The notes: a model not told the origin generated them from the letters alone. Positions 24,109 to 37,450 are shown, counted from the first letter of the stretch. The stretch is 64,000 nt of DNA from Diprion similis (GCF_021155765.1 NC_060110.1:16328001-16392000), one strand, 5' to 3'. Numbers and translations: made by a program.

Positions 24109-26646
24109 CTACGGTACTTTTGGCTGCACCATACCGTTGTTTTGGGCATTATTGGGCTGTGTTTGTTCTGCAGCTGTTTGCAGTAACCTTGTTCTGCGTC
24201 TGGTGTAATGCTGCCACAGCAATATTTGTTGATCGTCAATGAATTTTGTGCACTGAGCGTTTACAACTTCACGTCGGAAATGCTCGTACTGTAGTAAGTC
24301 CAGAAAATAGAGGCACATCGGGTACTTCAAGTATTTGGCATACTCTGGCTCCTTCCAGTAAAGTAGATACTTGAGGTAATTGATGAAGGTGGAATCTTTG
24401 AAATATCCTCGCTGACCCAGAACTGTACCGAAACAGCGATGAATTACAATTAAGATACACAGTGAAGGGCTTATAGATCTTAAAAGTAAATGCCTTCAGC
24501 TCCGTTAGGCTTGGTGCAGCAGTCCTCTATGAATATTTTTCAATATTCCGTTACTGTGCAGGTTCGCATCCAACACATTCCAACAGCTACTTACTATCTA
24601 GTTTCCACATATTTTCTGTGCTGAAGCTCATTTCTCAAAATTCACACTTGTATTCACAAATTCACAATTGTAGTTGAAGTTATGTATTGCCAAAAAATCA
24701 TATGTTTGGAATTCAGAAACTGGTATAGAGTAAAAGTGCTGTCGCTTAGAAATATGCAGAAATCCTATTTTGAGAAGTGAAAAAATCCATATTCAATATT
24801 CAGAATGCAAAGTAGCATTCTAATAATGGCCTGCTTGTACTGCCTCGGATCAGAACAATTTTTAGACAACCGTCCACTAGCAAGCACTCCCGCTATCTAT
24901 GCTCGACTGCAGAGGACTTATGGCGTGACGTTGACGAATAGAATCTGGTGAAACGCTACACTGACCTGAATGGTAAGAGCAGACCAGTGACAACTGGCTA
25001 CTATAAATAAGTAAATTTGCTATAGCAATATTATTGGTTGAATATAAAAATGATTGATTTCTTTGAAAAGTGCATAGAATAGAGATAAAAGTTCTTGGTG
25101 GATTTTTATCAAATCTTAAAATGTCTCGATGAAGCAAACGGAGTATATCAAGGGAATTCAATGATCTTGTCAGAAATATGAATGGTCGTGCATAGAGTTC
25201 CCCAATTGAGTGTGACACTTTGTAAAAAGGTGAGAACTTCGGCACAGGTGTAACGATTCCATTAAAGAGTCGGGCAGTACTAGTCAGCACTTCATCAAAG
25301 AGTTTTATTCTCATTTCTCTATCAAGAAATGATAGATTGAGTTCAAGTCTTTAGCCCGTTAAAACTGCTGGAAAAATCCACAAGCAACTCTTTTTGTCTG
25401 TATAATGCACTTGTAAGAAGAATTGATGTATTTAAAATTAAATAGTCAAATTGCTATATAATGTTTCATTTAGTTTTCACATCCATTTTCAATACAGGTT
25501 CTTCACTTCTCAAAATAAACTTATATTTCAGTGTAACGACACTTCTCCACTACCCACCTATTTGAGTATTGAAATTAACATCTGATTGACTATCATCAAT
25601 AGATATTTCCAAGTGATTTCTACTTGACCACTACTAGCTGTGACTTCTACAAGAATTAATGAATGATTTTCGAAACGAACTATGGTTTTCAAGGGTGCAG
25701 TTTCGATAACAGTAAAAACAAAAGAATAAAAATACCCAACCCTATTATCCGATCTACTTAAAGTTTTACTTAATGACAATCATTGACATAGCACTGATAT
25801 TTAGCGTCGAGTGTTCACGAACTTGGACTAATCAACAATAGCATGACCTACTCAATTGCCCAGGTATCGAGTGAATCTAAATAAAGAACCCTGCCCACGT
25901 TAGGCAACTTTCATCTACTAAAAGATCTGGCTTTGGTCTAAATTGTGAATCTTTTGCAACTGATCAATTTCAGTTCTGAAGAAAATGAACTTTAAATTTT
26001 GGTCATTTGTGATGCGTGTCGATGCAGATAGATCAAGAACATGAAATGAATATTGATTTAATAATTCTTAGTTCTCCCAGAATAATATCAGTATTGAATG
26101 AATTTATAGAGCTAGGAGTTCCGTTGAATTGACGATCGTTTCAAGTTTAACGTAAAAAGAAGATCTAAAATAAAATATTTACCTAACCACAACTTCTTCT
26201 AACACATTCTTGAGAATATCATCAATTTTTCCATCATCAACATACATATTTACAACCCAGGAGTAATGTCAATGACCTAAGATGAAGAGCTGAAAAGTAA
26301 AATTGAGGTACGAAATTAAAAACTTACAATTCAGATAGTTGGGATTAGCGAGACATTGGACAAATTCCAACTCAACCTGAAAGCGAAGTCGCTGTTGGTC
26401 ATCGGTTTCTGGCCCACCTGAGATAAATAAAAACACTGGAATGAGGTTAGACGATAGAGGTGCTATGTTGATGTTATTCATAATAATTCGTTTGACCTAT
26501 ATCTACGTGAGAATTTACGCTAATTCACGAACCGATGAATACCTTGCGAATACGATCACTTGCAAAGAATATTTTTATGTTTAATAGACGCCAAAATATC
26601 GTTTGACATTTTTATTTACATATTTTTCAATCCACCTACCGTTCAT
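24109..26646 (-). CDS. MED31: Mediator complex subunit 31 (MED31/Soh1)
   Basis: Subunit of the Mediator middle module, which links activators to RNA polymerase II in the nucleus. Exons on the minus strand: 26640-26646 (ATG plus 4 nt), 26328-26417, 24109-24422, giving 136 aa. The Soh1 domain fills residues about 9-105: LRFQVELEFVQCLANPNYLN, F-L-G-QRGYFKD, INYLKYLLYWKEPEYAKYL, YPMCLYFLDLLQYEHFR, and QCTKFIDDQQILLWQHY. The C-terminus is Q/N-rich. The 7-nt coding first exon ends at GTAGGT and joins in phase to the second exon. The open frame running upstream of exon 2 is intron. Intron 2 is 1.9 kb and holds unassigned short frames. Confidence 0.94.
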
Positions 26647-29600
26647 CCCGATGTAAGATGTTTTCCGTCCCTTACTTAGGCCTGGGAGATCGTCCAAGCG
26701 ATTCATATTATATGAATTCTTGTTGTTCGAATATTTTTCGTCTCTTGATGAACAGGCACTCGCTTAATCCAACAGGATTTACTTTGAAAAACAACGCGAT
26801 CCTCAAAGCAGTTCCCGGAGATCAACAAACTTACGGCGGTTTTGTGACGCCATGCGAAGTCTGATGCAAGGTTGATGCTCCGAGCGCCAGGCGCACGCGT
26901 TAACTTGGCGGGAAAGCTGCGCACGCATAACGCAGCTTTGAGAACGCAAATAAGCAATTGGTCACGGAGTGCATGAGTTCGAGAGCGTATACGAGACGCA
27001 AAAATGCAACGCTCGACCTCAACTAAAAATCACGAGGTATCAAGTCCACGCTCGAAAGGTGCAAGAAAATTTTGATATAAGTATAACATTTTCGTTAAAT
27101 TCATAGTGAAAAAAACTACGGTCTTGAGATAAAAAAAAATCTATAACGAAAAACATCCATAAACAAAAAAACTTGATTAATTTATAACTATATCAATGTA
27201 GATGAAGATCTGGGTTTACAGAATAATTTCAATGGGATCGTAACCTTGCTGAAAATTTCAAATAGACCAATGAAAATATAGCAAACGCTGTTTAAACGTC
27301 AACGTTTTACTAAAATTTTGTATGCTCCTGTAAATTTAAATATGATTTTCTATTTTTGTTATCCAATTGCATACGCAGTATGAACAGACAACACAGGAAT
27401 GTAAATTGAGTTAGCAGTGCTTACATGCCTGTAGACAATTTGAGAAAGAAGGATATGTGGAATAAGCATATATAATAATAAATAAAGAGAATAGAAAATA
27501 AAGAATAGAAAAATTAATGGAATACACTTCATGGATTAGCAGTCTATGTTCTCTTGAGAGTAAAATCTTTAAGAACACTGCAGAGTGACTCCATGCCTCA
27601 TAAAATGGCAAAGTTAACAGTATATGTTGCTCATTCAACTAATGGCAAGTGTTTTACACAAACTTGAAATTTAGTGTCTTCAAACTGTTTCCTGTCATTT
27701 CATTGCCCTAGTCATTATTACTATAAATATAATCAATTTTCTTCAATCACATTCTGCTTTTGATTTCAAATTTTTATGATGTTGGTGTACGGAAAGATCG
27801 GGGCTTTCATAACAATAAGTACCAGAGATGTTCTAAATCACAAATTAAAGTTAACTAATAAATTGCGAGAGCATTTAATATTTCTAATATTTCAAATAGG
27901 CAACCTAATGGAATGAAAATGTACATCATTTGATGTATGGTATAATAGAAATGATAAAATTCTGGCATATGACATTATCGTTTCTTTGATGCCATCGTGT
28001 CACACAACAGAGAGAAAAAGAATAGATTGTTTACCGTGCTAGTGTTGAACCAGTTCGGTAACCAGCATGGGATAAGTCAAAAACTGTGAGTGCAGCTTAC
28101 CTATCAGCTGATCCTTGTTGAACTGGAGTGACCACCGAACCAATTTCTGGGCAACAACTGATTATGAGCCTTGCACCTTTTCACAATACACACTTTTGGT
28201 CTGAAAACTTCAATGTCCATGGTGATGCACGTAACAGTTTTTCACAACGAATAATAAATAGTATTCACTCATTTACACTAGATAGTCGGTTGAAAATTGA
28301 ATGTCACTATCACTTATTACACAATGTTAATTTCATATCGACAATAAATTTTTCAATAATCAGTATTATAGCAAATCTTAACAGACCTTCGTTGCAAAGA
28401 AATGCTTGAAAAATCTGATATTGCATTTCACTTCTTCACACGTGGTAATGGACAATGATAAAGTTAATTATTTAGCAGTAGTGACGGAAAAAGAAGTAAA
28501 TGTATGACTATACGCTTAATATTTGTGAATTTCAATAACTTCTTAGCGTGCGATAACTCCGAAGTTGAGGTTGTGTACCAATTTTACCATTCATGAAAGT
28601 TCTGATAACCTCGAAATGCAACTATCATATCAGACTACGTATGGCTTACAGTACAATTGGCGCAAGCAATTTACTATAATAATAAAGTCATTCACCTTTT
28701 TTTTAATTTTAAATCGGATAAAAGCAGCGAAACAATCGCGAAACTTTTTACTTTGTCACACTCTACTGTATACACTGAAGTCTAACTGTATACGATGTTG
28801 TAAGCGTTTCGGATGCTCCATATTTAGCGACACGTTCGTGCTCCTAAAATCCGAAGCTTCCTTGACACCCTTCTAGCCTCCATACTTGACACAATACTAA
28901 ACACCGAGATCTACTCACGCCACGTCCACTAGCGAGGACTACCGAACGCGTTATGTGTCTGACTTATCGACTGCGGCTTTCATTTTTGTCCGGTGAGCCG
29001 AAATGGCCGCTGCCTCGTCAACGTTCGGCAAGCCTCGGAAATCTTCGTATATTCCATCCATGGACACATGATTTCATTGCCGCGTCTACATAGTAGGTAT
29101 TACAAGATTTCAAAATATAATTTGTTTATTTCCACATTTTGGCAATAGTAAGGATTATTTTTTGGATGAATATTGACAGAAAATTAGTTTCAACTCTCAC
29201 CATTGGACTGAAACAATGACAATGTAAAAGCCGAGACCGATGGATGAATTAATGTTTTCAGCCTTCTTCCCGCAACTTTTCACATCACTTTTTGACCAAC
29301 CAACCACCGTCTTCCGCTAGATCCATACACTAAATTCATGAGATATAAATTCATGCTTAAAAATTGGAACAAAGATATGCTACCTTTGGCTCAAAGGTTA
29401 TCCTTTTACAGCTTTACTGTTACTTGGTCAAAACAGAGACCACAAATCCTATCTTCACGAATTCCAGAAACTTATTATTGTATGAAAATGGTAAACAAAC
29501 TACGGAGCAAGTGTTCCAAGCGTTATGATTGGCCCGTAGAAGCCATGCAACAAAACTGACACATCGCTGCGCTTCATGCATGCATGCTATATCAGTGCCA

Positions 29601-29758
29601 TGTGTCACCACGCACAGTGACCTGTGACAGTAGTGACAGTATACTTATCGCTGGGTGTATTTGAGGTTATCCGTGGAAGACTAATCGCTGTCAGTAACTT
29701 GTTGAATAGAGAGCTGCTGAGCAGTGGCCTTGGTGAGTTAAAAGTAGACAACGCTCAA
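26647..29758. other. Intergenic between MED31 and SNAP29
   Basis: About 3.1 kb. The MED31 promoter should lie just above 26646. Weak splice-like signals on the minus strand near 27850-28160 outline possible exons, but no frame is convincing. A GC-richer stretch at about 28900-29070 with CGCC and GGCCGCTG motifs resembles a promoter. Confidence 0.5.
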
Positions 29759-30885
29759 ATGGCAGGGCAAAATTATTTGAGTGATTCGAAAAACCCTTTC
29801 TTCGCACTGGAAGATGACGTGGATGATGAAACGTTTTTACGAAGTGCCCCACCGAGATCGCAGCCGTCTTCAAGCTTTGCGACGTACAATAGTTACACCA
29901 ATTACAACAATGATCTTGAACAACAAAGGGATCAGTTGATGGAACGCAAAAAAGCCATTGAACAACGAACTCTCCAATCTTCCGAAAGATCTATATCTCT
30001 TTTGAGGGATTCGGAACAAATCGGCGCTGCTACAGCAGAGGTAAAATTTGTATCATTCACTTGCTATATCCATTTGATCAATAATTATGCTCTTCATACG
30101 GGAAACAAAGTATCTGCTTGAGTGAAGGATGATATTGTATTTATCCTAGCTGCCTTTGGCATTCTCCTTAAAAACATTTCTCTGAAATACTGAAATCCTG
30201 AAGTTGTTCTATAATCCCATCGACCGAGACATAAATATCACTGTAATTGACCTTCACGTAGATAAATTTGTTTGATCGATGAATTTATGACTAGATTTTT
30301 TGGTCTAAATTAATATTGATTATTCATTACTTTATTTACGTGTTATTGTATCTGTTCTAGGAACTGATGAGACAACGTGAACAGCTGGAAAAAACAGAGA
30401 AACGATTAGATGATATCAACAGCACGTTGCGTTTCAGTCAGAAACATATTCAAGGAATAAAAAGTGTTTTTGGTAGCCTCAAGAATTATCTCAGTGGAAA
30501 GTCGATTGACGGTCCTCCACCTTCTAGCAATAATCTGAAATGTCCTGAGTCTGCCAGCTCTGGGTCATTATCATCGTCACCGTTATCTGATCCACTGGAT
30601 CGCGTGCAGACCAATCTTTCCAATAATCATCCAGCCTTGCGCATTCGAGGACTTTTAGATGAAGAAGAACTGCCTCGTCCTAGTGATAATGTCAGTGCTA
30701 TATTAGAAAAGAATTTAGATGAAATGAGCGGTTCTCTAGCAAGATTGAAAGGCTTGGCTGTTGGGTTGACGGAAGAAATTGATTCTCAGAATGATTTGAT
30801 TGAAAATGTTATGGATAAAACGGAAAAGGCAGATATTTCAATTGATAGGCAGAATAAAGACATTACACGTTTGCTGAAAAAGTAA
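29759..30885 (+). CDS. Snap29: SNAP29, Qbc-SNARE
   Basis: Soluble Qbc-SNARE for fusion in endosomal, autophagosome-lysosome and Golgi traffic. Two exons: 29759-30040 and 30361-30885, phase 0, 268 aa. An NPF motif at residues 12-14 would bind EH-domain proteins, as in other SNAP29s. The Qb SNARE helix spans about residues 52-120. A long S/P-rich linker without a palmitoylated cysteine cluster fits SNAP29 rather than SNAP25. The Qc helix spans about 205-262, with the zero-layer glutamine near residue 237 in EEIDSQND. The upstream open frame from 29624 is probably 5' UTR; the chosen ATG starts at the conserved N-terminus. AATAAA follows at 30899-30904. Confidence 0.95.
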
Positions 30886-32646
30886 ATGAACAGTGTGCAA
30901 TAAACAATCGTAACCACTTAATTTATTCATCAGTCCAAGTTGCGTGGAATGTTAAGTGGATGTTTTTTTATTAGGTCTCTGTAATGAAAACTGAGCCTTT
31001 TTCTCGCTATTGCTGAAGGTCTATCATTTATTGCAATGAAACACTTAATAACTGTGGATTGCTGAAACTGGATCTAGGTAATCTTGAGTAGCAATGTGGT
31101 GGTTTTGAGGTAGTCGTAATATTATGATAATAGTAAATTATCGTATAACATACATTCATATTGAAACATTATGTATTATTATATATTACAAACCAAATAC
31201 TTGCATAATGAATTTTATAACGAATAATCATTACCACACTCCTGTTTTACAGAAGTCACCAAAATTGAAGTATAAGTTCTCTCTCTGATTTCTAATAAAC
31301 GGTACACTTCATGCATGTGATCAAATATGTGAACGTAATTTTATACGGGGCGTTGCGAGTAACTTTGATGGCTGTTCGAGATGACGTCAGATGTGTTATC
31401 TCTGTTGCTGTTAGAAAGAGTAAAAGTGGAGGTAAAATTATTTCCTAGATTTACCCGAATGGTGGTGAACCTTGTGCGTATATAACATTTTTTACAGCGA
31501 TACTCACGAGGAATAGCATCTCAGTTTCACTTTGCTTCGAGTAAATTCGGAATTTTTCCAATCAAATGATCAAATATCCTGATGACGCCAAGTCTTATCA
31601 CGAAAAATATACTGTCTATGCGTTTAGATATAAAACAAGCAATTAGAGAAGCTAATCTGTGGAACTTGTTACATAAAATGAGAAACAATGACGATCTTGT
31701 ATCATTTCTCGTTCAAAGATGTGTCAAGATTAGGCATGAATATTATCGAAAATAACAGGCGATTTATTTATAGATCAACCCTTTGGACATTTTTGTCAGG
31801 CAGAAAATATAACTTATGTTGTCAGTTCCACCAGGAAATTATGTTACATCTACCGATACTCAACGGCGAACAGTGACTGCTCAATATGATACGGTGTTAT
31901 TAAGATATGTAGTTAGATCGTTTGTAATCAGATTTTTATCCTGAAACTTCTTCCTATTGTTACAAAGAAAATGAAAGCTTAAGTATCGTGTGCGAAATAT
32001 ATAAATGATTTTCTTCCAACACTCACATTGTAGGCGTGAGTTGTACTTTCTGTAATATACACTTAAAAGCCAAAAATTTCAGACTATACCCAGTTATCGA
32101 CAAACCACTATTGTTCTTTTACATTCCGCTGGTATTGTTTCAAGATGAGGCAGCAGTTGTATCTGAAAGTCAAAATACGTCAAAATACATCAAAATAATA
32201 GCATGTGCTGATACTTGAAGCGTTTATGTAGTAGTGAATGCCGAAAGTGGTAATTACGCAAGTCACGGAATAAAAATCATAACTGTAGCCTTGACACAAA
32301 AATTAAACGCTGATATAAATCCTTTCACATTTGAAATTCATATTAAGTGACCATCGGCCAAACCAGTGCTCCGAAATCCAGTTACACTTTGTGCGACAAC
32401 GGGACCATGCCTAGCATAAAATACGGTATTAATGTCGAGATACGATCATTAACAGAAAGGCTGCAAACTGATCACGTAATATAAACTCAGAGTTGAAGCC
32501 AAAAAGTATTGATACACTGCAGAGTATTCTATTCAAACACTTGATTCAAACGTATAATTTATAAAAGAACATTTATGAGGTTCAAATTTCGGCTAAATAC
32601 CATGAGATCTTTTTTACGTAGTTTAATCACGCGGGCATGCATTTAT
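30886..32646. other. Intergenic, SNAP29 to secreted His/Gly-rich gene
   Basis: Holds SNAP29 polyadenylation signals (30899, 31292) and a perfect CRE palindrome TGACGTCA at 31382-31389. The short open frames are AT-biased, and no coding exon is supported. Confidence 0.55.
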
Positions 32647-33161
32647 CTAGTATGATAGATTCATGTCACTCTGAATCGCACCTGAAACCGTATCATCTCC
32701 ATCCCCGGATGGTGCTGGTTCAGAAGTTGATGAACCGCGTCCATGGCCATGACCATGCGAACCACGACAAGATGAACTGCCAAATTGCTTGGAGTTGAAA
32801 CCAGCAAAGGGAGAATTCTGCTCGTTTGCGGGCATTGCTAGCTGTTTAAAATGGAGGCGAATTAAATATTTCAACAAGTTATGGACGCGTATGTGTAAAA
32901 ATTAATTTTTTCAAACCTGCAACTTATTCCGTCTGATTATCAAAAGTTTATAAAAAAAAAAGAAAAACTTTTGCATAATCGGTATCGTACAGTACACGAG
33001 GACTTTTTACTACGAAGAATTGAAAGCACGAAGTGCAAAATACGAAAATTTGATGGAGTTATAATTGTTTGCTGCCAGAAAATCAGTCGAGAACTCACCG
33101 TAACTGCGCTCAGAAATAGTGCAAGGCAAAGCCCAACAGCAAGGATCTTCGTTTGGAGCAT
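32647..33161 (-). CDS. Small secreted His/Gly/Ser-rich protein
   Basis: Two minus-strand exons: 33099-33161, encoding MLQTKILAVGLCLALFLSAVT, and 32647-32841, 64 residues and a stop. They join in phase 0 over a 257-bp intron, 85 aa in total. Exon 1 is a clear signal peptide; cleavage is likely near the junction (after LA). The mature part reads MPANEQNSPF, then a Ser/Gly region with GHGHGHGRG-like character (SHGHGHGRG), then an acidic GDGDD segment. It has a single mature cysteine. A TATA box lies just upstream (TTTTTATA on the plus strand, 33202-33209). I do not recognise a family; it could be a peptide precursor, antimicrobial or metal-binding secreted protein. Confidence 0.7.
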
Positions 33162-33201
33162 GATGTGCGAGTACTGATGAATTGCACTTTGTCATTGGGG
33201 A

Positions 33202-33209
33202 TTTTTATA
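33202..33209 (-). promoter_or_regulatory. TATA box of the secreted His/Gly-rich gene
   Basis: TATAAAAA on the minus strand, about 40 bp before the ATG at 33161. Confidence 0.5.
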
Positions 33210-33816
33210 AAAGAGTGACACCTTTGTACAATTTATCTGTGGAGCCTATCTGATCTCATGATTACTATTGCGCAGCGAATTGTGCTACCTTGTGAAGCTT
33301 CCGGTTTCCATATAAATGCATCAATTATAATCTGCAGTTGACACGCGTTCAAAGCCAATTATGATGCGGAAAGGTGTCACGATCGATAAAAAAAGGTGAA
33401 CAAGTAAACATTCGTGCACGAAGATTGTCAAGTTTGCAGTCCTACCGGATGCTGTAACTAGTGTAGCATAATCACTGTCGCGTGCCTTTTAGAATATCAC
33501 CCGACGTCCGAACCTAGCAAATCGGGCAATATTATATACAGATAAATTGGATTCGCATAAAGCATAAACGTTTACTAAATTCGTACGAATAGTGTATAAC
33601 ATATTTAATTTATTACAGTAATAATTAATTGACAAATGGGATAAATTTTGAGAGAATTCAATCAAGTTGTGACAATATCAAGTGAGTTAAGTCGACCGTT
33701 ATTATCTTAATTTCGCCGCTAGTGGCTAAATACATCAGGCATAGTGCATACAGCTAATCGAGTTATTTATTTATCTTTGTCGACACATCGACAATCCTCG
33801 TAACGAAAGACGATTA

Positions 33817-36658
33817 TTAGTAGATTTGTTGCTCGTCGACATGGTTAGCCACAGACGTGGCTTCAAACGCAAGACGTTCGGCTTCTCTTTCTGCAGCAAT
33901 GGCAGCATGCTGATCAGCAATCTTGGCAAACAGATGTAAATGGCGTTCCTTCGCTCGCAAAACGCTGGCTGATTCCTGTCGGTGCATGACAAAGCATAAA
34001 TGTGTATAATATAGTAAACGACAGAATCGTTACATAAATCCTGATCTCTATTACGTGAAACGTCTATATGCGTCAGAATAAATACTGCAAAATGCATTAA
34101 ACATCACGGGTACAAAATATTATACCGGGAGTTATCCTGTGAAACTGATCGCTGCTCATTAGCAGAAAATAAATAACCCGAGTTACGTCTGAAGTCTGTA
34201 CTCTCATTTCTGCAAATATCTGATTTTGCATTCAATGCGGAATCTTCCGGTCAGATATCAGTGTTTTTTCAAATATTCCAGCATAAATGATAGCTCTAAA
34301 ATGTGGCTTTTGTTGCCTATCTGATGGCGCCGAGGGGACAGTTTCACAGAAATCTCCCGGCATGCATCAGCTTCGAACTAACCGCTGGTGCATTTGCCGG
34401 GACCCCTTGAGCGTGTGCATTAGCAATGTGCTCGTAGAGAGCCTGGTGTTTTTGCTTGGCAAGTTGAACGGCTTCGGAGTCTACGGGGACGGCCTGAGTA
34501 TCCTCAAAGTTCGTCAGCAGGGGATGAAACCCATTCTGATCCGCGGTGTACTCGACGGTCCGCACTTTGAACTTCGGATCGAGGTAGGAGTACATTCCTG
34601 AAAAGATGTAGTAAGACTTGAACCCCCGTCAAAATAAGGGCGGAAAGGAAACAAAGTATGGCCACGAGTGTTCTGCTCTTTGCAGAACAGATGAAATAAC
34701 AGACGTTTATAATTATCCTTACTCAAAGTATACGTTATATGTTGGCAGCAATGAAAAAAAAAAAATTAATTTCAGGTTTCAGACGACGGGTCATATGAAC
34801 GTAAGTGCTAATAACAAATTGAAGAAAACTTTGCCGTTTCTTTTTTACCGTGAACAGTGCCAACGCCATCTCCAGCTTCTTGGTGAACGCGGTCAATGTG
34901 ACCCGGATACCTGCCTGCAGCGTATTGGAAGCTGTAGGGTGACGGAGGTGGCGGAGGAGTGGTTGTAGTGGTGCCAATGTTGTGGGGGAGGATGTGAGAT
35001 ACGTCAGCAAGACTGACACCCAACAGGGCAACGAGCGTAATCTGCAGATGAAAAAAACTCGTGTTTCCTTTTCTTGTTTGCTGGGTACGAATGCCCAGAC
35101 AGCGTGAAACTTAAAGCCTTCTAAAGGATGTCTTATGCATCATTTTCTGACGTCTCTAAGGCCCCAAGGATATCGAGATTTGATACGGGTGAAAAAAATC
35201 ACAATATTATCCAGAATCAGCGATGGAAATATTTCTGACGATTAATGCGTGAATGTGATAAAAATGATATGAATTAATGTTTCACTTCTCAAGATTAATT
35301 GGAAAGTTTTCGGTAACGCAAGAAGTAATAAATTTAATTTTTTTGTTCGTCTGCAGAGTACATGAATTATTAATAAATAATGAGAGTGATGATTCTACAA
35401 ATATTCTATTTTTTGTGCATTAGATACTTATAATGATCGTGATACTGTATCACAAAATGGAAAAACTGTAGAAGCAACGAGAGACTGTTCTTGATTTCCC
35501 GAGTATTCGGTCGATATTATTTACTCCCGTATAAATCTCATACACTCAATACATAATTACGCTTGGAAAGACAGTGCGAATTTTCACGTTTACAGCCACC
35601 GATTATTTATTTAAATAGAATTTAGGATTGCGAACAAAGAATTGGGGGCTTATTTAGATCTACGACAAGTATGTACTGCAATAATGATAATCACGATATC
35701 GTCAGCAGACGTTATTAAGTCGCATATAAAACTTGATGCATCTAGTATAAATACAGGTTTCTTTAATTGGTCGATGTAATCACGATTTAATATGTGTTAT
35801 CATCAGTTATTCATATGACTATATCCTGTAATTGACATTGAGACATGTGGTAATAGGAATGCACGACGCATCCAACGATGAATATAATATAAACAACACC
35901 GAAGAATTTTTGTTCTACACTGCAAGATTCATCCTATTCCCTCAGTTTACGTAATGTATAAAATTAGTAAATAGTTTAACATATAAATGAGAAAAATAAA
36001 AAAAGGAACCAAAGGTTCGTTGGTATTTAACGAGATTAAAGACCTTAATTGGTCCATTAAATCGAAAAACAGTAATCGCTACGCTCTTCCTGAAGATAGT
36101 ACAAGCGTGTAAATGTTAGGTATACATATATTTTGCTAAAATATGCAGGAGAGCGAACAAACACTTCCTCTGAAATTATTCGTCGAAGAGTCACCTTGGA
36201 TTTGTGTATTTCCTTTCGATCTGAGGTACAATAAAAAGTCAGCACAAACAACTTCACATGCAATATGTAATTCATCTACGGATGTACCTTCACATGTTAA
36301 ATGTATTAAAAAAGGCTGCAGCATGTGTGAGTTTGTACTTGAAGGAATGGAATGCTCCACGTGAAACGTGCTAAGTGATTAAAGATTAAAATACGAGTCT
36401 AGAATCTTGTACTCGAACTAAGTTTCTCATCCAAGTATTCAACAAATTCATCTTTTTCCATTTTATTGCGCCAAGGTAACAAATTTCGAAAACGATTTGT
36501 GGTCGTAACAGCCTAATAAAATTTGACAGCGGTCAAGACATGGCTTTAAAAATTTTTAGACGCGGATATGCTGTAATTTTATTACAGACATAGTACATAT
36601 CGCGATAAGTTAAAAATATCTAAAATAGATATTTAATACTCACGATAACACCCTTCAT
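33817..36658 (-). CDS. Cuticular protein, Rebers-Riddiford chitin-binding (CPR family)
   Basis: Structural chitin-binding protein of the exoskeleton. Minus-strand exons: 36644-36658 (MKGVI), 34849-35041, 34383-34597, 33817-33975. Phases match and give 193 aa. The signal peptide is MKGVIITLVALLGVSLA, split by a 1.6-kb intron 1, a very common arrangement in insect cuticle genes. A Thr/Pro stretch (TTTTTPPPPPSP) precedes the RR domain at about residues 44-104, from PYSFQYAAGR through HGMYSYLDP to VRTVEYTADQNGFHP, the chitin-binding core. The tail is unusual: a helical, A/E/H-rich segment (HLFAKIADQHAAIAAEREA) ends in a separate last exon. Expression is probably moult-linked; no direct regulatory evidence was seen. 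Confidence 0.92.
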
Positions 36659-37450
36659 TGTCTCTCAAGACTGGATCGATCTTCACGTTTTCGTAATCAC
36701 AGGCACACTGTGTCACCGTGGCAGTATATTCTCTCAGTGAAAGCGAATTGAGAAACTTCGATGAAAAGGTGGAGGTATAGCGGAGTCCTCTGGCTGCATT
36801 CACACCAAATACCACGCCGAAGAATCGGACGGAAAGTAAAATTGGCCGGCTAATACAGAGCTGGACTGTTCGTTTCGACTTAATGGCTTAATGTCGGTCG
36901 ACCCTGTCACTTATACTATGGCGGATTTATTTGCTCCAGGCAATTCGGAAGAGTCGAAACTTGTTCTGACGTGACATAAGCCAGATCTAGCCGATAATGT
37001 TTGGTTATTTCGGTCATATCAGTAAGCGGCGATGCTTTTCTGAAATTCTAAAACCTAACGTCCCAAGAAGCTCATGTTCGAAAATGCGATTTTCATGTAT
37101 CGTGCATATCTATAACACATTTTTGCATATATTGGTCTACTGTGCTGTAATAACTGCTGGAGATTGTTGAATAGAAATGAGTTTCTGAAAGTTCAAGGCT
37201 GCAGGGTGTCCTCCTCACGTGAATAAAATATGCCGCAATGCTCATGGTATGCTCATAGTTTAAAATACAATTGTATACTTGTAGAATATTCGAACGTGTC
37301 CGTCCTTGCAATTCGTTATCTTCTATTATAGAGCCATAAAAAATTGAGGGTGTCAGATGTGTGATTTATTAGACTGCATTATTAGATATAAGTTGTAAAT
37401 ACTTATTTATTTATACAGATAGACGTGGCGTATAATTTGACATGCATAAA
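36659..37450. other. Cuticle gene upstream and CRAL-TRIO A downstream region
   Basis: Contains the 5' flank of the cuticle gene, with a TATA-like minus-strand TATAAGT near 36913, and the 3' flank of CRAL-TRIO gene A. No other coding exon seen. Confidence 0.55.

Noticed and set aside
24877-25314. 145-codon minus-strand frame in MED31 intron 2
   Set aside because: Leu/Ser/Ile-rich with no recognisable motif; likely chance or relic.
27780-28160. Possible minus-strand multi-exon gene upstream of MED31
   Set aside because: Splice-like borders exist, but all three frames are partly open, no start codon fits, and none of the products is recognisable. It may be a non-coding transcript.
36633-36815. 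60-codon frame over the cuticle gene first exon
   Set aside because: Different frame from the signal-peptide exon; the exon structure fits only the called gene.
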